Shown here piece by piece: positions 20,237 through 28,414 of a stretch of 64,000 nt of DNA. The position numbers and the translations under genes are program-made. Source of the DNA: Virgisporangium aliadipatigenens (GTDB lineage Bacteria; Actinomycetota; Actinomycetes; Mycobacteriales; Micromonosporaceae). Location: NCBI RefSeq assembly GCF_016863615.1, contig NZ_BOPF01000013.1, positions 1 to 64,000 on the forward strand, read 5' to 3'. The notes under the pieces were generated by a model. It did no database searches and had not been told where the DNA came from. It worked only from the letters and a program-made list of their open reading frames with translations. Positions within the stretch are counted from its first letter, which is position 1. Every line of letters starts with the position of its first letter.

Positions 20237-21445
20237 TCAGGCGTACCGCTTCAGTTCACGACGCGCGAGAGACCGCTTGTGCACCTCGTCCGGCCCGTCC
20301 GCGAGGCGCAGCGACCGGGCCTTGGCCCAGAGTTCGGCGAGCGGGGTGTCCTGGCTGACGCCGGCGGCCCCGTGCGCCTGGATGGCCTTGTCGATGATCC
20401 ACTGCACCGTCTCCGGGGTGGCAATCTTGATGGCCTGGATCTCGGTGTGCGCGCCCCGGTTGCCCACGGTGTCCATCAGCCAGGCCGTCTTGAGAACCAG
20501 CAACCGCAGCTGCTCGATGCGCACCCGCGACTCGGCGATCCACTCCTGCACGACGCCCTGCTCCGCGAGCGGCTTCCCGAACGGCGTGCGCACCAACGAG
20601 CGCCGGCACATCAGCTCGACCGCGCGTTCGGCCATCCCGATGAGGCGCATGCAGTGGTGGATCCGGCCGGGGCCGAGCCGCGCCTGCGAGATGGCGAAGC
20701 CCGAACCGGGAGTGGAGATGAGGTTCTCGGCCGGCACCCGGCAGTTCTCGAACAGGATCTCGGCGTGCCCACCGTGGTCCGCGTCGTCGTAGCCGAACAC
20801 GTGCATCCCGCGTTTGATCGTCATGCCGGGCGTGTCCCTGGGCACCAGGATCTGGCTCTGCTGCTGATGGCGGGGGCCGTCCGGATCGGTCTTGCCCATG
20901 ACGATGAAGATCTTGCAGTTCGGGTTCATGGCGCCGGAGATGTACCACTTGCGGCCGTTGATGACGTAGTCGTCGCCGTCGCGGGTGATCAGCGTGCCGA
21001 TGTTCGTGGCGTCCGAGGAGGCGACGTCCGGCTCGGTCATCGCGAAGGCCGAGCGGATCCGCCCCTCCAGCAGCGGTTCGAGCCACTCCTTGCGCTGTGC
21101 CTCGGTGCCGAACTCGGCCAGCACCTCCATGTTGCCGGTGTCCGGCGCTGCGCAGTTGGTGGCGGCCGGCCCGAGGTTGGGGCTGCGGCCCATGATCTCG
21201 GCGAGCGGCGCGTACTGCAGGTTGGTCAGGCCGGCCCCGTGCTCGCCGGGCAGGAACAGGTTCCACAGCCCACGCCGCCGGGCCTCGGCCTTGAGCTCCT
21301 CCACCACCGGCGGGACGGACCAACGATCAGCCGCGGACAGCAGCTGCGCGTGGAAGACCGGCTCGGCGGGATAGACGTGCGACTCCATGAACTCGAGCAG
21401 CCGGTCCCGGAACGACGACGTAACGGCGTCGTAGGCGAAGTCCAT
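20237..21445 (-). CDS. Acyl-CoA dehydrogenase of ACAD10/11 (LvaC-like) type
   Basis: 402 aa. FAD-binding FAMTEPDVASSDATN near residue 140 and KWYISGAMNPN near 171. The C-terminal active-site segment is ADGPDEVHKRSLARREL rather than the YEGT form of ordinary enzymes. That DGPDEVH form is typical of ACAD10/11 and of bacterial dehydrogenases that work with a partner kinase. Its ATG shares a base with the stop of the phosphotransferase gene just upstream, which is the same pairing. Known relatives act on 4-phosphoacyl-CoA made from 4-hydroxyacyl-CoA; applying that here is an inference. Confidence 0.9.
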   Translation of the reverse strand: MDFAYDAVTSSFRDRLLEFMESHVYPAEPVFHAQLLSAADRWSVPPVVEELKAEARRRGLWNLFLPGEHGAGLTNLQYAPLAEIMGRSPNLGPAATNCAAPDTGNMEVLAEFGTEAQRKEWLEPLLEGRIRSAFAMTEPDVASSDATNIGTLITRDGDDYVINGRKWYISGAMNPNCKIFIVMGKTDPDGPRHQQQSQILVPRDTPGMTIKRGMHVFGYDDADHGGHAEILFENCRVPAENLISTPGSGFAISQARLGPGRIHHCMRLIGMAERAVELMCRRSLVRTPFGKPLAEQGVVQEWIAESRVRIEQLRLLVLKTAWLMDTVGNRGAHTEIQAIKIATPETVQWIIDKAIQAHGAAGVSQDTPLAELWAKARSLRLADGPDEVHKRSLARRELKRYA

Positions 21446-22464
21446 CAGTTCTCCTCCAGCGTGCGGTGTCCCTCGTCGACGAGCGGCCCCACGCGCTCAC
21501 CGATGTGCTCGAAGCCGGCCCCGACGGTGAGGCCGTTGCTGTACCGGTAGTGGATCCCCTCCAGGATCACCGCCAGCTTGAACGTGGCGAACGCGACGTA
21601 CCAGTTGAGGTCCGACAGGTCGCGGCCGGAGCGGTCGGCGTAGCGGGCCGCGATCTCCTTGAGGTCCGGATGGCCGGGCAGCGCCAACGGCGGCACCGGG
21701 TCGCCGTCGCCGGAGGGCATCTCGCGCCGGCTGTACACCAGCAGCAGCGCCACGTCGGCCAGCGGGTCGCCGAGCGTGGACATCTCCCAGTCCAGCACGG
21801 CCTTCACCCGGGTCCCGTCGGCGATCACGTTGTCCAGGCGGTAGTCGCCGTGCACCACGGTCCCGGCCGCCGACTCGGGGATCGCCGCGGCCAGCCGGTC
21901 GTGCAGTTCGTCGATGCCGGGCACGTCGCGGCTGCGGGAGCCGTCGAGCTGCTTCTTCCAGCGGCGCACCTGGCGTTCGTTGTATCCGGCGGGCCGCCCG
22001 AAGTCGCCGAGGCCGACCGCGGCCGGGTCGATCGCGTGCAGGTCGGCGAGCGTGTCGACCAGATTCTCCACGAGGGAACGGGTCCCGTCGGCGCCGATCG
22101 ACGCGAAGTCGGCAGGCCCCCGGTACACCGTTCCGTCGACGTGCTCCATGACGTAGAACTGCGCGCCGATCACCGAGTCGTCGGTGCACAGGCTGATCAT
22201 CGCGGGAACGGGGAAACCCGCCGGCCCCAGCGCCGCCATCACCTTGTGCTCGCGCGCCATGTCGTGCGCGGTGGCTAGCACGTGGCCGAGCGGCGGCCGG
22301 CGCACGACCCAGGTGCCCACGCCGTCCGTGACGGTGTACGTGAGGTTCGACCGCCCACCGGCGATCACCGATCCGGAGAGCGGCCCCCGCACGAGCCCGG
22401 GCACAAAGGCGTCGAGGTAGGCGCGCAACTGCGAGAGGTCGAGTCCAGGCAGAGACATCCTCAT
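21445..22464 (-). CDS. APH-fold phosphotransferase, ACAD10/11 kinase-like (LvaA-like)
   Basis: 339 aa aminoglycoside-phosphotransferase fold. It has the ATP-site sequence GGRSNLTYTV near residue 35, catalytic loop VVHGDYRLDN near residue 200, and metal-binding DWEMSTLGDPLADV near residue 219. That last form is characteristic of kinases fused or paired with acyl-CoA dehydrogenases rather than antibiotic-resistance enzymes. The likely reaction is ATP-dependent phosphorylation of a 4-hydroxyacyl-CoA. The ATG at 22464 overlaps the SDR stop by 4 bp, and its stop touches the start of the dehydrogenase gene. Confidence 0.87.
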   Translation of the reverse strand: MRMSLPGLDLSQLRAYLDAFVPGLVRGPLSGSVIAGGRSNLTYTVTDGVGTWVVRRPPLGHVLATAHDMAREHKVMAALGPAGFPVPAMISLCTDDSVIGAQFYVMEHVDGTVYRGPADFASIGADGTRSLVENLVDTLADLHAIDPAAVGLGDFGRPAGYNERQVRRWKKQLDGSRSRDVPGIDELHDRLAAAIPESAAGTVVHGDYRLDNVIADGTRVKAVLDWEMSTLGDPLADVALLLVYSRREMPSGDGDPVPPLALPGHPDLKEIAARYADRSGRDLSDLNWYVAFATFKLAVILEGIHYRYSNGLTVGAGFEHIGERVGPLVDEGHRTLEEN

Positions 22465-23264
22465 AGTGTGGCCGGTCCCGATTCGACCTTCTGCTGGAGC
22501 CGGTTCATGCCGGTGAGCCAGCGGTCGGGATCGGTGGCGCGGCGCCGGTAGTACTCGGCGACCTCGGGGTGCGGCAGGATCAGGAACCGGTCGTCGCGCA
22601 TCGCCTCGATGACGCACCCGGCGACCTCCTCGGGCGCGAGCGCGTTGTCGTTCAGCAGGGCGCTCGGGCTGTCCGGCGCGGCGGCCGCCAGCATCGGGGT
22701 CCGCACGCCCTGCGGGCACAGCGCCTGCACGGTGATGCCGCGGTGCTCGTAGCTCGCGCGCAGCCATTCGGCGAAGCTGAGCGCGGCGTGCTTGGTGACC
22801 GCGTACGGCGCCTTGCCCAGCAGGGTCAGCAGGCCGGCGGCGGAGACCGTGGCGACGAAGCGCCCCTGGCCGTCCGCCAGCCACCGGGGCAGCAGCGCGC
22901 GGGCCGCGTAGACGTGCGCCATGACGTTGACCTGCCACGCCTGCTCCCACACGGCGTCGGGTGCGGCGGCGTCGCCGCGCGGTGCGATGCCGGCGTTCGC
23001 GCAGAAGATGTCCAGCCCGCCGTGTCGCTCCCAGGCGTGCTCGACGAGCGCGTTCACCAGTTCCACCTGGGAAACGTCTCCGGGGAAGGCCGTGCCTCCC
23101 GTCTCGACCGCGACCGACCGCGCGGCGTCGGGGTCCAGGTCGTTGACGACGACGGTGGCGCCCTCGGCGGCGTAGCGCCGGGCGAGCGCGGCGCCGATGC
23201 CGGAGCCGCCGCCGGTGACGACGACGACGGCATCGCGCAGTTCGAGCCCGAGGGGCGACATCAT
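22461..23264 (-). CDS. SDR-family oxidoreductase
   Basis: 267 aa classical SDR. The cofactor motif TGGGSGIG is near 17-24, DLDP after beta-2 suggests NAD(H), ANAG is near 89-92, and the catalytic Tyr-Lys lies in YAVTKHAA near 153-160. It is the second gene of a four-gene minus-strand operon (SDR, SDR, kinase, ACAD), only 4 bp after the first SDR. A 3-hydroxyacyl-CoA or other alcohol dehydrogenase step is likely; the substrate is not determined. The start may be codon 1 or codon 2 (two consecutive ATGs). Confidence 0.9.
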   Translation of the reverse strand: MMSPLGLELRDAVVVVTGGGSGIGAALARRYAAEGATVVVNDLDPDAARSVAVETGGTAFPGDVSQVELVNALVEHAWERHGGLDIFCANAGIAPRGDAAAPDAVWEQAWQVNVMAHVYAARALLPRWLADGQGRFVATVSAAGLLTLLGKAPYAVTKHAALSFAEWLRASYEHRGITVQALCPQGVRTPMLAAAAPDSPSALLNDNALAPEEVAGCVIEAMRDDRFLILPHPEVAEYYRRRATDPDRWLTGMNRLQQKVESGPATL

Positions 23265-23268
23265 CTTG

Positions 23269-24024
23269 TTACCTCCCGAGCAGCAGGCCGCCGTCGAGCA
23301 CGACGGTCTGACCGGTGATCCAGCCCGCCTCCGGGGAGGCGAGGTAGGTGACGGCGCCGGCCACGTCCTCCGGGACGCCCAGGCGCCCCAACGGGTACCG
23401 CGCGGCGACCTCGTCCTCGCGGCCCTCGTAGAGGGCCCCGGCGAAGCGCGTCTTGACCACCGAGGGGGCCACCCCGTTGACTCGGATGTCCGGGGCCAGT
23501 TCCGCTGCGAGGGACGCCGTCAGGTGGATCAGCGCCGCCTTGCTGACTCCGTAGAACGCGATGTCGCGGGCCGGCCGCAGCCCGGATGTGGAGGCGACGT
23601 TGACGATGTTCGCGCCCGCGGGGGCGCCCTTGGCGAACGCCGCCTGGGTCCAGCCGAGCGCACCGATGACGTTCACTTCCATGATCTTGCGGGCGGCCCC
23701 GAGGTCGAGGCCGAGCAGCGGCCCGTACACCGGGTTGGTGCCGGTGTTGTTGACGAGCACGTCGATCGGCCCGAACGCGTCGTTGACCCGCGCCACCGCG
23801 AGAGCGCGGTGGTCGGGATCGTCGGTCCGCCCCGCCACGCCGAGCGCGACGGTGGGCCCGCCGAGCGAGGCGACCGCCTCGGCGAGCGCCTCGGGCTTGC
23901 GGGCGGTGATCGCGACGCGGGCGCCCTCGGCGACGAAGCGCTGCGCGATCGCGAACCCGATACCGCGGCTGGCGCCGGTGACGAGTGCGACGCGACCCGC
24001 GAGCCGTCCTGGGGTGTCTGTCAT
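23269..24024 (-). CDS. SDR-family oxidoreductase (3-ketoacyl reductase-like)
   Basis: 251 aa classical SDR: TGASRGIG near 17-24, NNTG near 92-95, the catalytic Ser in VASTSG, Tyr-Lys in YGVSKAAL near 160-167, and a C-terminal TGQTVVLDGG. NNTG replaces the usual NNAG. The ATG at 24024 is preceded by GGGAGG; an in-frame stretch up to 24111 lacks a ribosome site and would cover the promoter. It is the first gene of the SDR-SDR-kinase-ACAD operon, with regulon site B 24 nt upstream. Confidence 0.9.
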   Translation of the reverse strand: MTDTPGRLAGRVALVTGASRGIGFAIAQRFVAEGARVAITARKPEALAEAVASLGGPTVALGVAGRTDDPDHRALAVARVNDAFGPIDVLVNNTGTNPVYGPLLGLDLGAARKIMEVNVIGALGWTQAAFAKGAPAGANIVNVASTSGLRPARDIAFYGVSKAALIHLTASLAAELAPDIRVNGVAPSVVKTRFAGALYEGREDEVAARYPLGRLGVPEDVAGAVTYLASPEAGWITGQTVVLDGGLLLGR

Positions 24025-24048
24025 GGCGGAGGCCTCCCGGACACAATA

Positions 24049-24063
24049 TGCATTTGCAGTGCG
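24049..24063. promoter_or_regulatory. Regulon site B (SDR operon promoter): TGCATT-N3-AGTGCG
   Basis: A near-palindrome of the same 6-3-6 design as the sites before tetR, the thiolase gene, the ABC transporter and the ACAD pair, with two arm differences from TGCACT/AGTGCA. It lies 24 nt upstream of the SDR ATG. Confidence 0.55.
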
Positions 24064-24113
24064 AATACTAGGCGAGGCCTTCCGGAAGCGGCAAGAACCA
24101 CAGGCGCCCACGT

Positions 24114-24128
24114 TGACAACGGTTGTCA
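24114..24128. promoter_or_regulatory. Perfect 7-bp palindrome TGACAAC-G-GTTGTCA
   Basis: A perfect 7-bp inverted repeat around one base, in the middle of the divergent promoter between the SDR operon and the thiolase gene. TTGACA at 24113-24118 could also be a -35 box. It differs from the regulon sites, so a second regulator may act here. Confidence 0.5.
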
Positions 24129-24134
24129 GAAATG

Positions 24135-24149
24135 AGCACTCTGAGTGCA
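24135..24149. promoter_or_regulatory. Regulon site C (thiolase promoter): AGCACT-N3-AGTGCA
   Basis: A 15-bp near-palindrome, 11 of 12 arm positions as in TGCACT-N3-AGTGCA, ending 27 nt before the thiolase GTG and just upstream of its GAGAGAAAGGA ribosome site. Confidence 0.62.
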
Positions 24150-24176
24150 GAAAATCGGAGAGAAAGGACCCCCGCC

Positions 24177-25394
24177 GTGGCTGAAGCGGTCATCGTCGCC
24201 GCCGCGCGTTCCCCCATCGGACGCGCGAACAAGGGCTCGCTCAAGGACGTCCGCCCCGACGACCTGGCGGCCGACATCGTGCGCGCCGCGCTCGACCAGG
24301 TGCCGCAGCTCGATCCCCGGGAACTCGGCGACCTCATGATGGGCTGCGGCCAACCCGCGGGCGAACAGGGCTTCAACATCGGCCGCGTCGTCGCCACCCT
24401 GCTCGGGATGGACCACCTGCCGGGCACCACCGTCAACCGGTACTGCTCCTCGTCGCTGCAGACCACCCGCATGGCGTTCCACGCGATCAAGGCCGGCGAG
24501 GGGCACGCGTTCGTCTCGGCGGGCGTCGAGTGCGTCTCCCGCTACGGCAACGGCAGGGCCGACGACGCACCCGCCGTGAACCCCCGCTTCGCCGACGCCC
24601 TGGGCCGCACCGCCACGCGTGCCGGGGCCGGCGCCGACACCTGGCACGACCCGCGCGAGGACGGCACGCTGCCCGACATCTACATCGCGATGGGCCAGAC
24701 CGCCGAGAACGTCGCCCAGCTGCGCGGGATCAGCCGGCAGCGGCAGGACGAGTTCGGCGTCCGCTCGCAGAACCTCGCCGAGAAGGCCATCGCGAACGGG
24801 TTCTGGGAACGCGAGATCACGCCCGTCACGCTGCCCGACGGCACGGTGGTCTCCCGGGACGACGGCCCCCGCCCCTCGGTGACGTTGGAGGGCGTCAGCG
24901 GGCTCAAGCCGGTGTTCCGTCCCGACGGCACCGTCACGGCCGGCAACGCGTGCCCGCTCAACGACGGCGCCGCCGCGGTCGTCGTCATGTCCGACACCCG
25001 CGCCAGGGAACTCGGCATCACGCCGCTCGCCCGCATCGTCTCGACCGGCGTCTCCGGGCTCTCCCCCGAGATCATGGGCCTCGGCCCCGTCGGCGCCGTG
25101 CGGCAGGCCCTCGCCCACGCGAACATGTCGATCGGCGACATCGACCTCGTCGAGATCAACGAGGCGTTCGCGGTGCAGGTCATCGGCAGCGCCGACGAGT
25201 TGGGCATCGACTACGACCGGCTGAACGTCAACGGCGGCGCGATCGCCGTCGGGCACCCGTTCGGGATGACCGGTGCGCGCATCACCGCCACCCTGCTCAA
25301 TTCCCTGCGGTGGCACGACAAGCAGTTCGGGCTTGAGACCATGTGCGTCGGTGGTGGTCAGGGCATGGCCATGATCGTCGAGCGGTTGAGCTGA
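24177..25394 (+). CDS. Acetyl-CoA C-acyltransferase (thiolase)
   Basis: 405 aa. The nucleophilic cysteine is in VNRYCSSSLQTT near residue 90, the catalytic histidine in GGAIAVGHPFGMTGAR near residue 350, and the second cysteine in ETMCVGGGQG. This is a degradative thiolase closing the beta-oxidation cycle of catabolic island 2. The GTG at 24177 is chosen because AGAAAGGA lies just upstream; an in-frame ATG at 24123 would overlap the regulatory palindromes. A MaoC-like gene follows after 11 bp, so the two form an operon. Confidence 0.94.
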   Translation: MAEAVIVAAARSPIGRANKGSLKDVRPDDLAADIVRAALDQVPQLDPRELGDLMMGCGQPAGEQGFNIGRVVATLLGMDHLPGTTVNRYCSSSLQTTRMAFHAIKAGEGHAFVSAGVECVSRYGNGRADDAPAVNPRFADALGRTATRAGAGADTWHDPREDGTLPDIYIAMGQTAENVAQLRGISRQRQDEFGVRSQNLAEKAIANGFWEREITPVTLPDGTVVSRDDGPRPSVTLEGVSGLKPVFRPDGTVTAGNACPLNDGAAAVVVMSDTRARELGITPLARIVSTGVSGLSPEIMGLGPVGAVRQALAHANMSIGDIDLVEINEAFAVQVIGSADELGIDYDRLNVNGGAIAVGHPFGMTGARITATLLNSLRWHDKQFGLETMCVGGGQGMAMIVERLS

Positions 25395-25405
25395 GGAGCG
25401 CGCGA

Positions 25406-25858
25406 GTGAAGGTCTTCGAATCCCCCGAGGAGCTGACGGCGGCGGTCGGCGAACACCTGGGCTACAGCGACTGGCACGTCGTCACGCAGGAGCAGGTGCA
25501 GCTGTTCGCCGACGCCACGGGTGACCACCAGTGGATCCACCTCGACGCCGAACGCGCCGCGCAGGGGCCGTTCGGCACGACGATCGCGCACGGGTACCTG
25601 ACCCTGTCGTTGCTGCCGATGCTGGCCGCCGAGGTGTACCGGGTCAAGAACGTCAAGATGGGCGTCAACTACGGGCTCAACCGGGTGCGCTTCCCGTCGC
25701 CGGTGCCGACCGGCAGCAGGGTGCGCGTCGGCATCACGCTCGCCAGTGTGGAGCCGGTCTCCGGCGGCTACCAGCTCATCGGCGAGGCGGTCATCGAACG
25801 CGAGGGCGGCGACAAGCCGTGCTGCGTCGCGCAGACGGTGTCCCGCGTCTACCTCTGA
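25406..25858 (+). CDS. MaoC-like (R)-specific enoyl-CoA hydratase
   Basis: 150 aa single hot-dog domain. The catalytic Asp/His motif is ADATGDHQWIHLD (about 36-48), followed by GPFGTTIAHGYLTLSLLP. MaoC/NodN-type proteins hydrate the double bond of enoyl-CoA, the step missing from the other enzymes of this island. The GTG start has GAGGAG 7 nt upstream. Its gene is followed by a strong hairpin that separates it from the convergent transporter operon. Confidence 0.9.
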   Translation: MKVFESPEELTAAVGEHLGYSDWHVVTQEQVQLFADATGDHQWIHLDAERAAQGPFGTTIAHGYLTLSLLPMLAAEVYRVKNVKMGVNYGLNRVRFPSPVPTGSRVRVGITLASVEPVSGGYQLIGEAVIEREGGDKPCCVAQTVSRVYL

Positions 25859-25871
25859 CGCCGCGCACGAA

Positions 25872-25903
25872 ACGGGGCCGCCACGACGCTGTGGCGGCCC
25901 CGT
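25872..25903. terminator. Bidirectional hairpin terminator between maoC-like gene and ABC operon
   Basis: A perfect 13-bp stem: ACGGGGCCGCCAC (25872-25884) pairs with GTGGCGGCCCCGT (25891-25903) around a 6-nt loop. It lies 13 bp past the MaoC stop and 18 bp past the substrate-binding protein stop on the other strand. Confidence 0.85.
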
Positions 25904-25921
25904 CGGTGCGTGGGGTGGGAA

Positions 25922-27220
25922 TCAGGCGGTGCCGATACCGTTCGCCGGCGGCGCCGGAACGGCCTCGGTGTACTCCTTGACCTCGCCCTTGCCGTCGTCG
26001 GTGGTGAACGGGTTGCCGAAGTAGTCCTGCTTGTCGACGGTGTCGTTCACCTTCGACAGGCGCATGCCGCCGTAGCCGGAGTGGTCGCTCTTGCTGTAGC
26101 GCAGCGGCACGTTGCCCGGGCCCTTGAAGCCGCCCTTCTCGACCGCGGCGACGACGGACTCACGGGTCAGGTTCTTGCCGGCCCGCTGTAGCGCCTGCAC
26201 GGTCAGGTAGCCGACCGCCATGCCGTAGACGATGTTGCCGTCGAACTGCACGCCCGCGTTGTACTTGTCGTTGATGTCCTTGAACAGCTTGATCCACGGG
26301 TCCGTGGCGTCGTACACCGACGGCAGGTAGTTGTCGCTCACCATGCCCTTGAGCAGCGGCTTCGCCGCGCCGAGCGTGGTGCCGACGGTCAGCAGGTCGG
26401 CGCCGACCTGGGAGATCACCCACTGCGGCTTGAACGTGCCGCCGGGCAGCTTGGCCGCGGTGCCGATCAGCAGGGCGGTGAAGCCCGGCACCGTCGCGCC
26501 GTACACGACCTGGCAGCCGGCCTTCGCCAGTTCGGCGACCTGCGGGGCCACGTTCGTGTTGGTGGTGACGTAGTTCTGCTTCGCGACGATCTTGTCAGCG
26601 CCGAGAACCGTCTCCAGGCCGGCGAGGCTGTCCTGGCCGAAGTCGTCGTTCTGGCCGAAGAAGCAGACCTTCTGGTCCGGCCAGGTCTTCTTGATGTAGG
26701 TGCCGAGGATCTTCCCCTCGACGGTGTAGTCGGTGTTGAAGCCGAAGGTGTGCGGGAACTTCTCCGGCTGGTTCCAGCTGCGGCTGCCGGAGGCGACGAA
26801 GAGGTCCGGCACCTTGTTGCTCTTCAGGAACTCCAGCACACCCGTGTGGGTCGGGGTGCCGAGGCCGTTGAGGATCGCGAAGACCTTGTCCTGCAGGACG
26901 AGTTCGCGCACGACGGTGTTGGTCGTGGCGGGGTTGTACGTGTCGTCCTTGATCTTGTAAGTGATCTTCCGGCCGTGAACGCCGCCCTGGGCGTTGACGT
27001 AGTCGAAGTACGCCTTGGTGGCCGGCGCGATCTTCGAGTAGCCGGCGGAGGCCGGGCCCGTCAGCGGCATGTGCGTGCCGAACAGGATCTCGGTGTCCGT
27101 GACGCCGGTGGTGTCTCCCGACTTGCTGCCGCTGTCCCCGGTGCCGCCGCACGCGCTGGACGCGGCGGCGACGACGAGGGTGGCAGCGATCGCGAGACCG
27201 CGTCGTGCGATGCGATGCAT
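25922..27220 (-). CDS. Branched-chain-amino-acid-type ABC transporter, substrate-binding lipoprotein
   Basis: 432 aa. An N-terminal lipoprotein signal with lipobox ASSAC (cysteine near residue 24) is followed by a LivK/type I periplasmic-binding fold (DTEILFGTHMPLTGPAS near 45-62, then YKIKDDTYNP). It binds the transported solute outside the membrane. It is the last gene of the five-gene transporter operon (ATPase, ATPase, permease, permease, binding protein). In this setting the solute may be a carboxylic acid or other catabolic substrate rather than an amino acid. ATG 27220 has the better ribosome-site spacing; the GTG at 27226 is possible. Confidence 0.93.
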   Translation of the reverse strand: MHRIARRGLAIAATLVVAAASSACGGTGDSGSKSGDTTGVTDTEILFGTHMPLTGPASAGYSKIAPATKAYFDYVNAQGGVHGRKITYKIKDDTYNPATTNTVVRELVLQDKVFAILNGLGTPTHTGVLEFLKSNKVPDLFVASGSRSWNQPEKFPHTFGFNTDYTVEGKILGTYIKKTWPDQKVCFFGQNDDFGQDSLAGLETVLGADKIVAKQNYVTTNTNVAPQVAELAKAGCQVVYGATVPGFTALLIGTAAKLPGGTFKPQWVISQVGADLLTVGTTLGAAKPLLKGMVSDNYLPSVYDATDPWIKLFKDINDKYNAGVQFDGNIVYGMAVGYLTVQALQRAGKNLTRESVVAAVEKGGFKGPGNVPLRYSKSDHSGYGGMRLSKVNDTVDKQDYFGNPFTTDDGKGEVKEYTEAVPAPPANGIGTA

Positions 27221-27283
27221 TGGCACGGCCCTTTCCTTCGGTTGGGTGGGGTTCTTGCAGAGGGGTGGTGTGGGTACTGCGTT

Positions 27284-28414
27284 CTAACTGCCGGCCGAAC
27301 GCCGCCGGGCGCTCAGCCTTCCGGAAAGGCGGCGTACGAGGCCCTGTATGCCGCCCGGAGCCACGATCATCACGATGATCAGGAAGAGGCCGAAGATGGC
27401 CAGTGCGAGGTTGCCGTCGAGCTTCTGCGCCAGGTCCGGCGAGAGTTCGAGGCTGTCGGTGATGCGGGTGCTGAGATCCGGCAGCGCCACCAGGAGCAGC
27501 GCGCCCCAGACCGCTCCGGCGAGGCTGCCGAGCCCGCCGATCACGATGGCCATCAGCAGGTAGAGCGAGAGCGTCAGCGAGTACGCGCCCGGTGCCGCCT
27601 GCTGGGTGATGGCGGCCATCAGCGCGCCGCCGAGGCCGGCGCAGCCGGCGCTGACCACGAACGCGAGCACCTGCGTGCGGGCGATGTTGATGCCGGAGAG
27701 CTTCGCGGCCACCTCGTCGTTGGCGACCGCGCGGAACTGCCGGCCGAAGCGGCTGGAGATGAGGTTCGCCAGCAGGAACATCACCAGCACCGCGCAGCCG
27801 ATGCCGAGGTACGCCTGCCATTCCTCGTTCGACAGAAGGGCCGGGACCGCGCCGGGAGAGGGAGTCACGAAGCTGAGGCCCTGGTCCCCTTTGAAGATCC
27901 CGTCGAACGTCGTCGTGATGGCCGGCACGACGATCGCGATGACGGTGGTGACACCGGCCAGGTACGGCCCGCGCAGCCGGGCGGCCGCGGCGCCGATCAC
28001 CGCACCGACGACGAGCGCCGCGAGCACGCCCACCAGCAGCGCGACGAACACCGCCCAGACCGCCTCGATGCCCCGGTCCGCGAGCGCCCGGATGGTGAGG
28101 GCGGCACCGTAGGCACCGGTCGCCATGAGCGCGCCGTGCCCCAGGGAGAGCTGCCCGTTGATCCCGGTGAGGAACGTCAGCCCGGCCGTCGCGCACAGGT
28201 ACGCGCACACCATCGCCAACTGGTAGTTGAGGAACGTGTTCCCGGTGCCGGCCAGCGCCGAGGTGAGCACGATCAGCACGACGATCGCGACCAGCGCGTA
28301 GACGGCGTGGCGCACCAGCGTGCGGCCGAACGCCCCACCCCGCACGGTCGACGCGCGGGCGAGGGTGGTGGCGCCCTGCGTGCGGGTGTTCTCGACTTCT
28401 TCGGTGGCTGTCAT
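27284..28414 (-). CDS. Branched-chain-type ABC transporter permease, LivM-like
   Basis: 376 aa with about 9-10 hydrophobic helices. LivM hallmarks include INGQLSLGHGALMATGAYGAA near residue 85 and the cytoplasmic-loop segment AVANDEVAAKLSGINIARTQVLAF near residue 225, which contacts the ATPase. The C-terminal tail is Arg-rich. Its ATG overlaps the stop of the LivH-like gene by 4 bp. It pairs with that permease to form the membrane channel. Confidence 0.94.
   Translation of the reverse strand: MTATEEVENTRTQGATTLARASTVRGGAFGRTLVRHAVYALVAIVVLIVLTSALAGTGNTFLNYQLAMVCAYLCATAGLTFLTGINGQLSLGHGALMATGAYGAALTIRALADRGIEAVWAVFVALLVGVLAALVVGAVIGAAAARLRGPYLAGVTTVIAIVVPAITTTFDGIFKGDQGLSFVTPSPGAVPALLSNEEWQAYLGIGCAVLVMFLLANLISSRFGRQFRAVANDEVAAKLSGINIARTQVLAFVVSAGCAGLGGALMAAITQQAAPGAYSLTLSLYLLMAIVIGGLGSLAGAVWGALLLVALPDLSTRITDSLELSPDLAQKLDGNLALAIFGLFLIIVMIVAPGGIQGLVRRLSGRLSARRRSAGS

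Noticed and set aside
21445-22464. Aminoglycoside-resistance phosphotransferase
   Set aside because: The fold is the same, but the DWEMSTLGDPLADV motif and direct coupling to an ACAD10/11-type dehydrogenase point to acyl-CoA metabolism.
21445-22950. Possible fusion of SDR and kinase in one frame
   Set aside because: The upstream part is an out-of-frame reading of the SDR gene; the ATG at 22464 overlaps the SDR stop and fits translational coupling.
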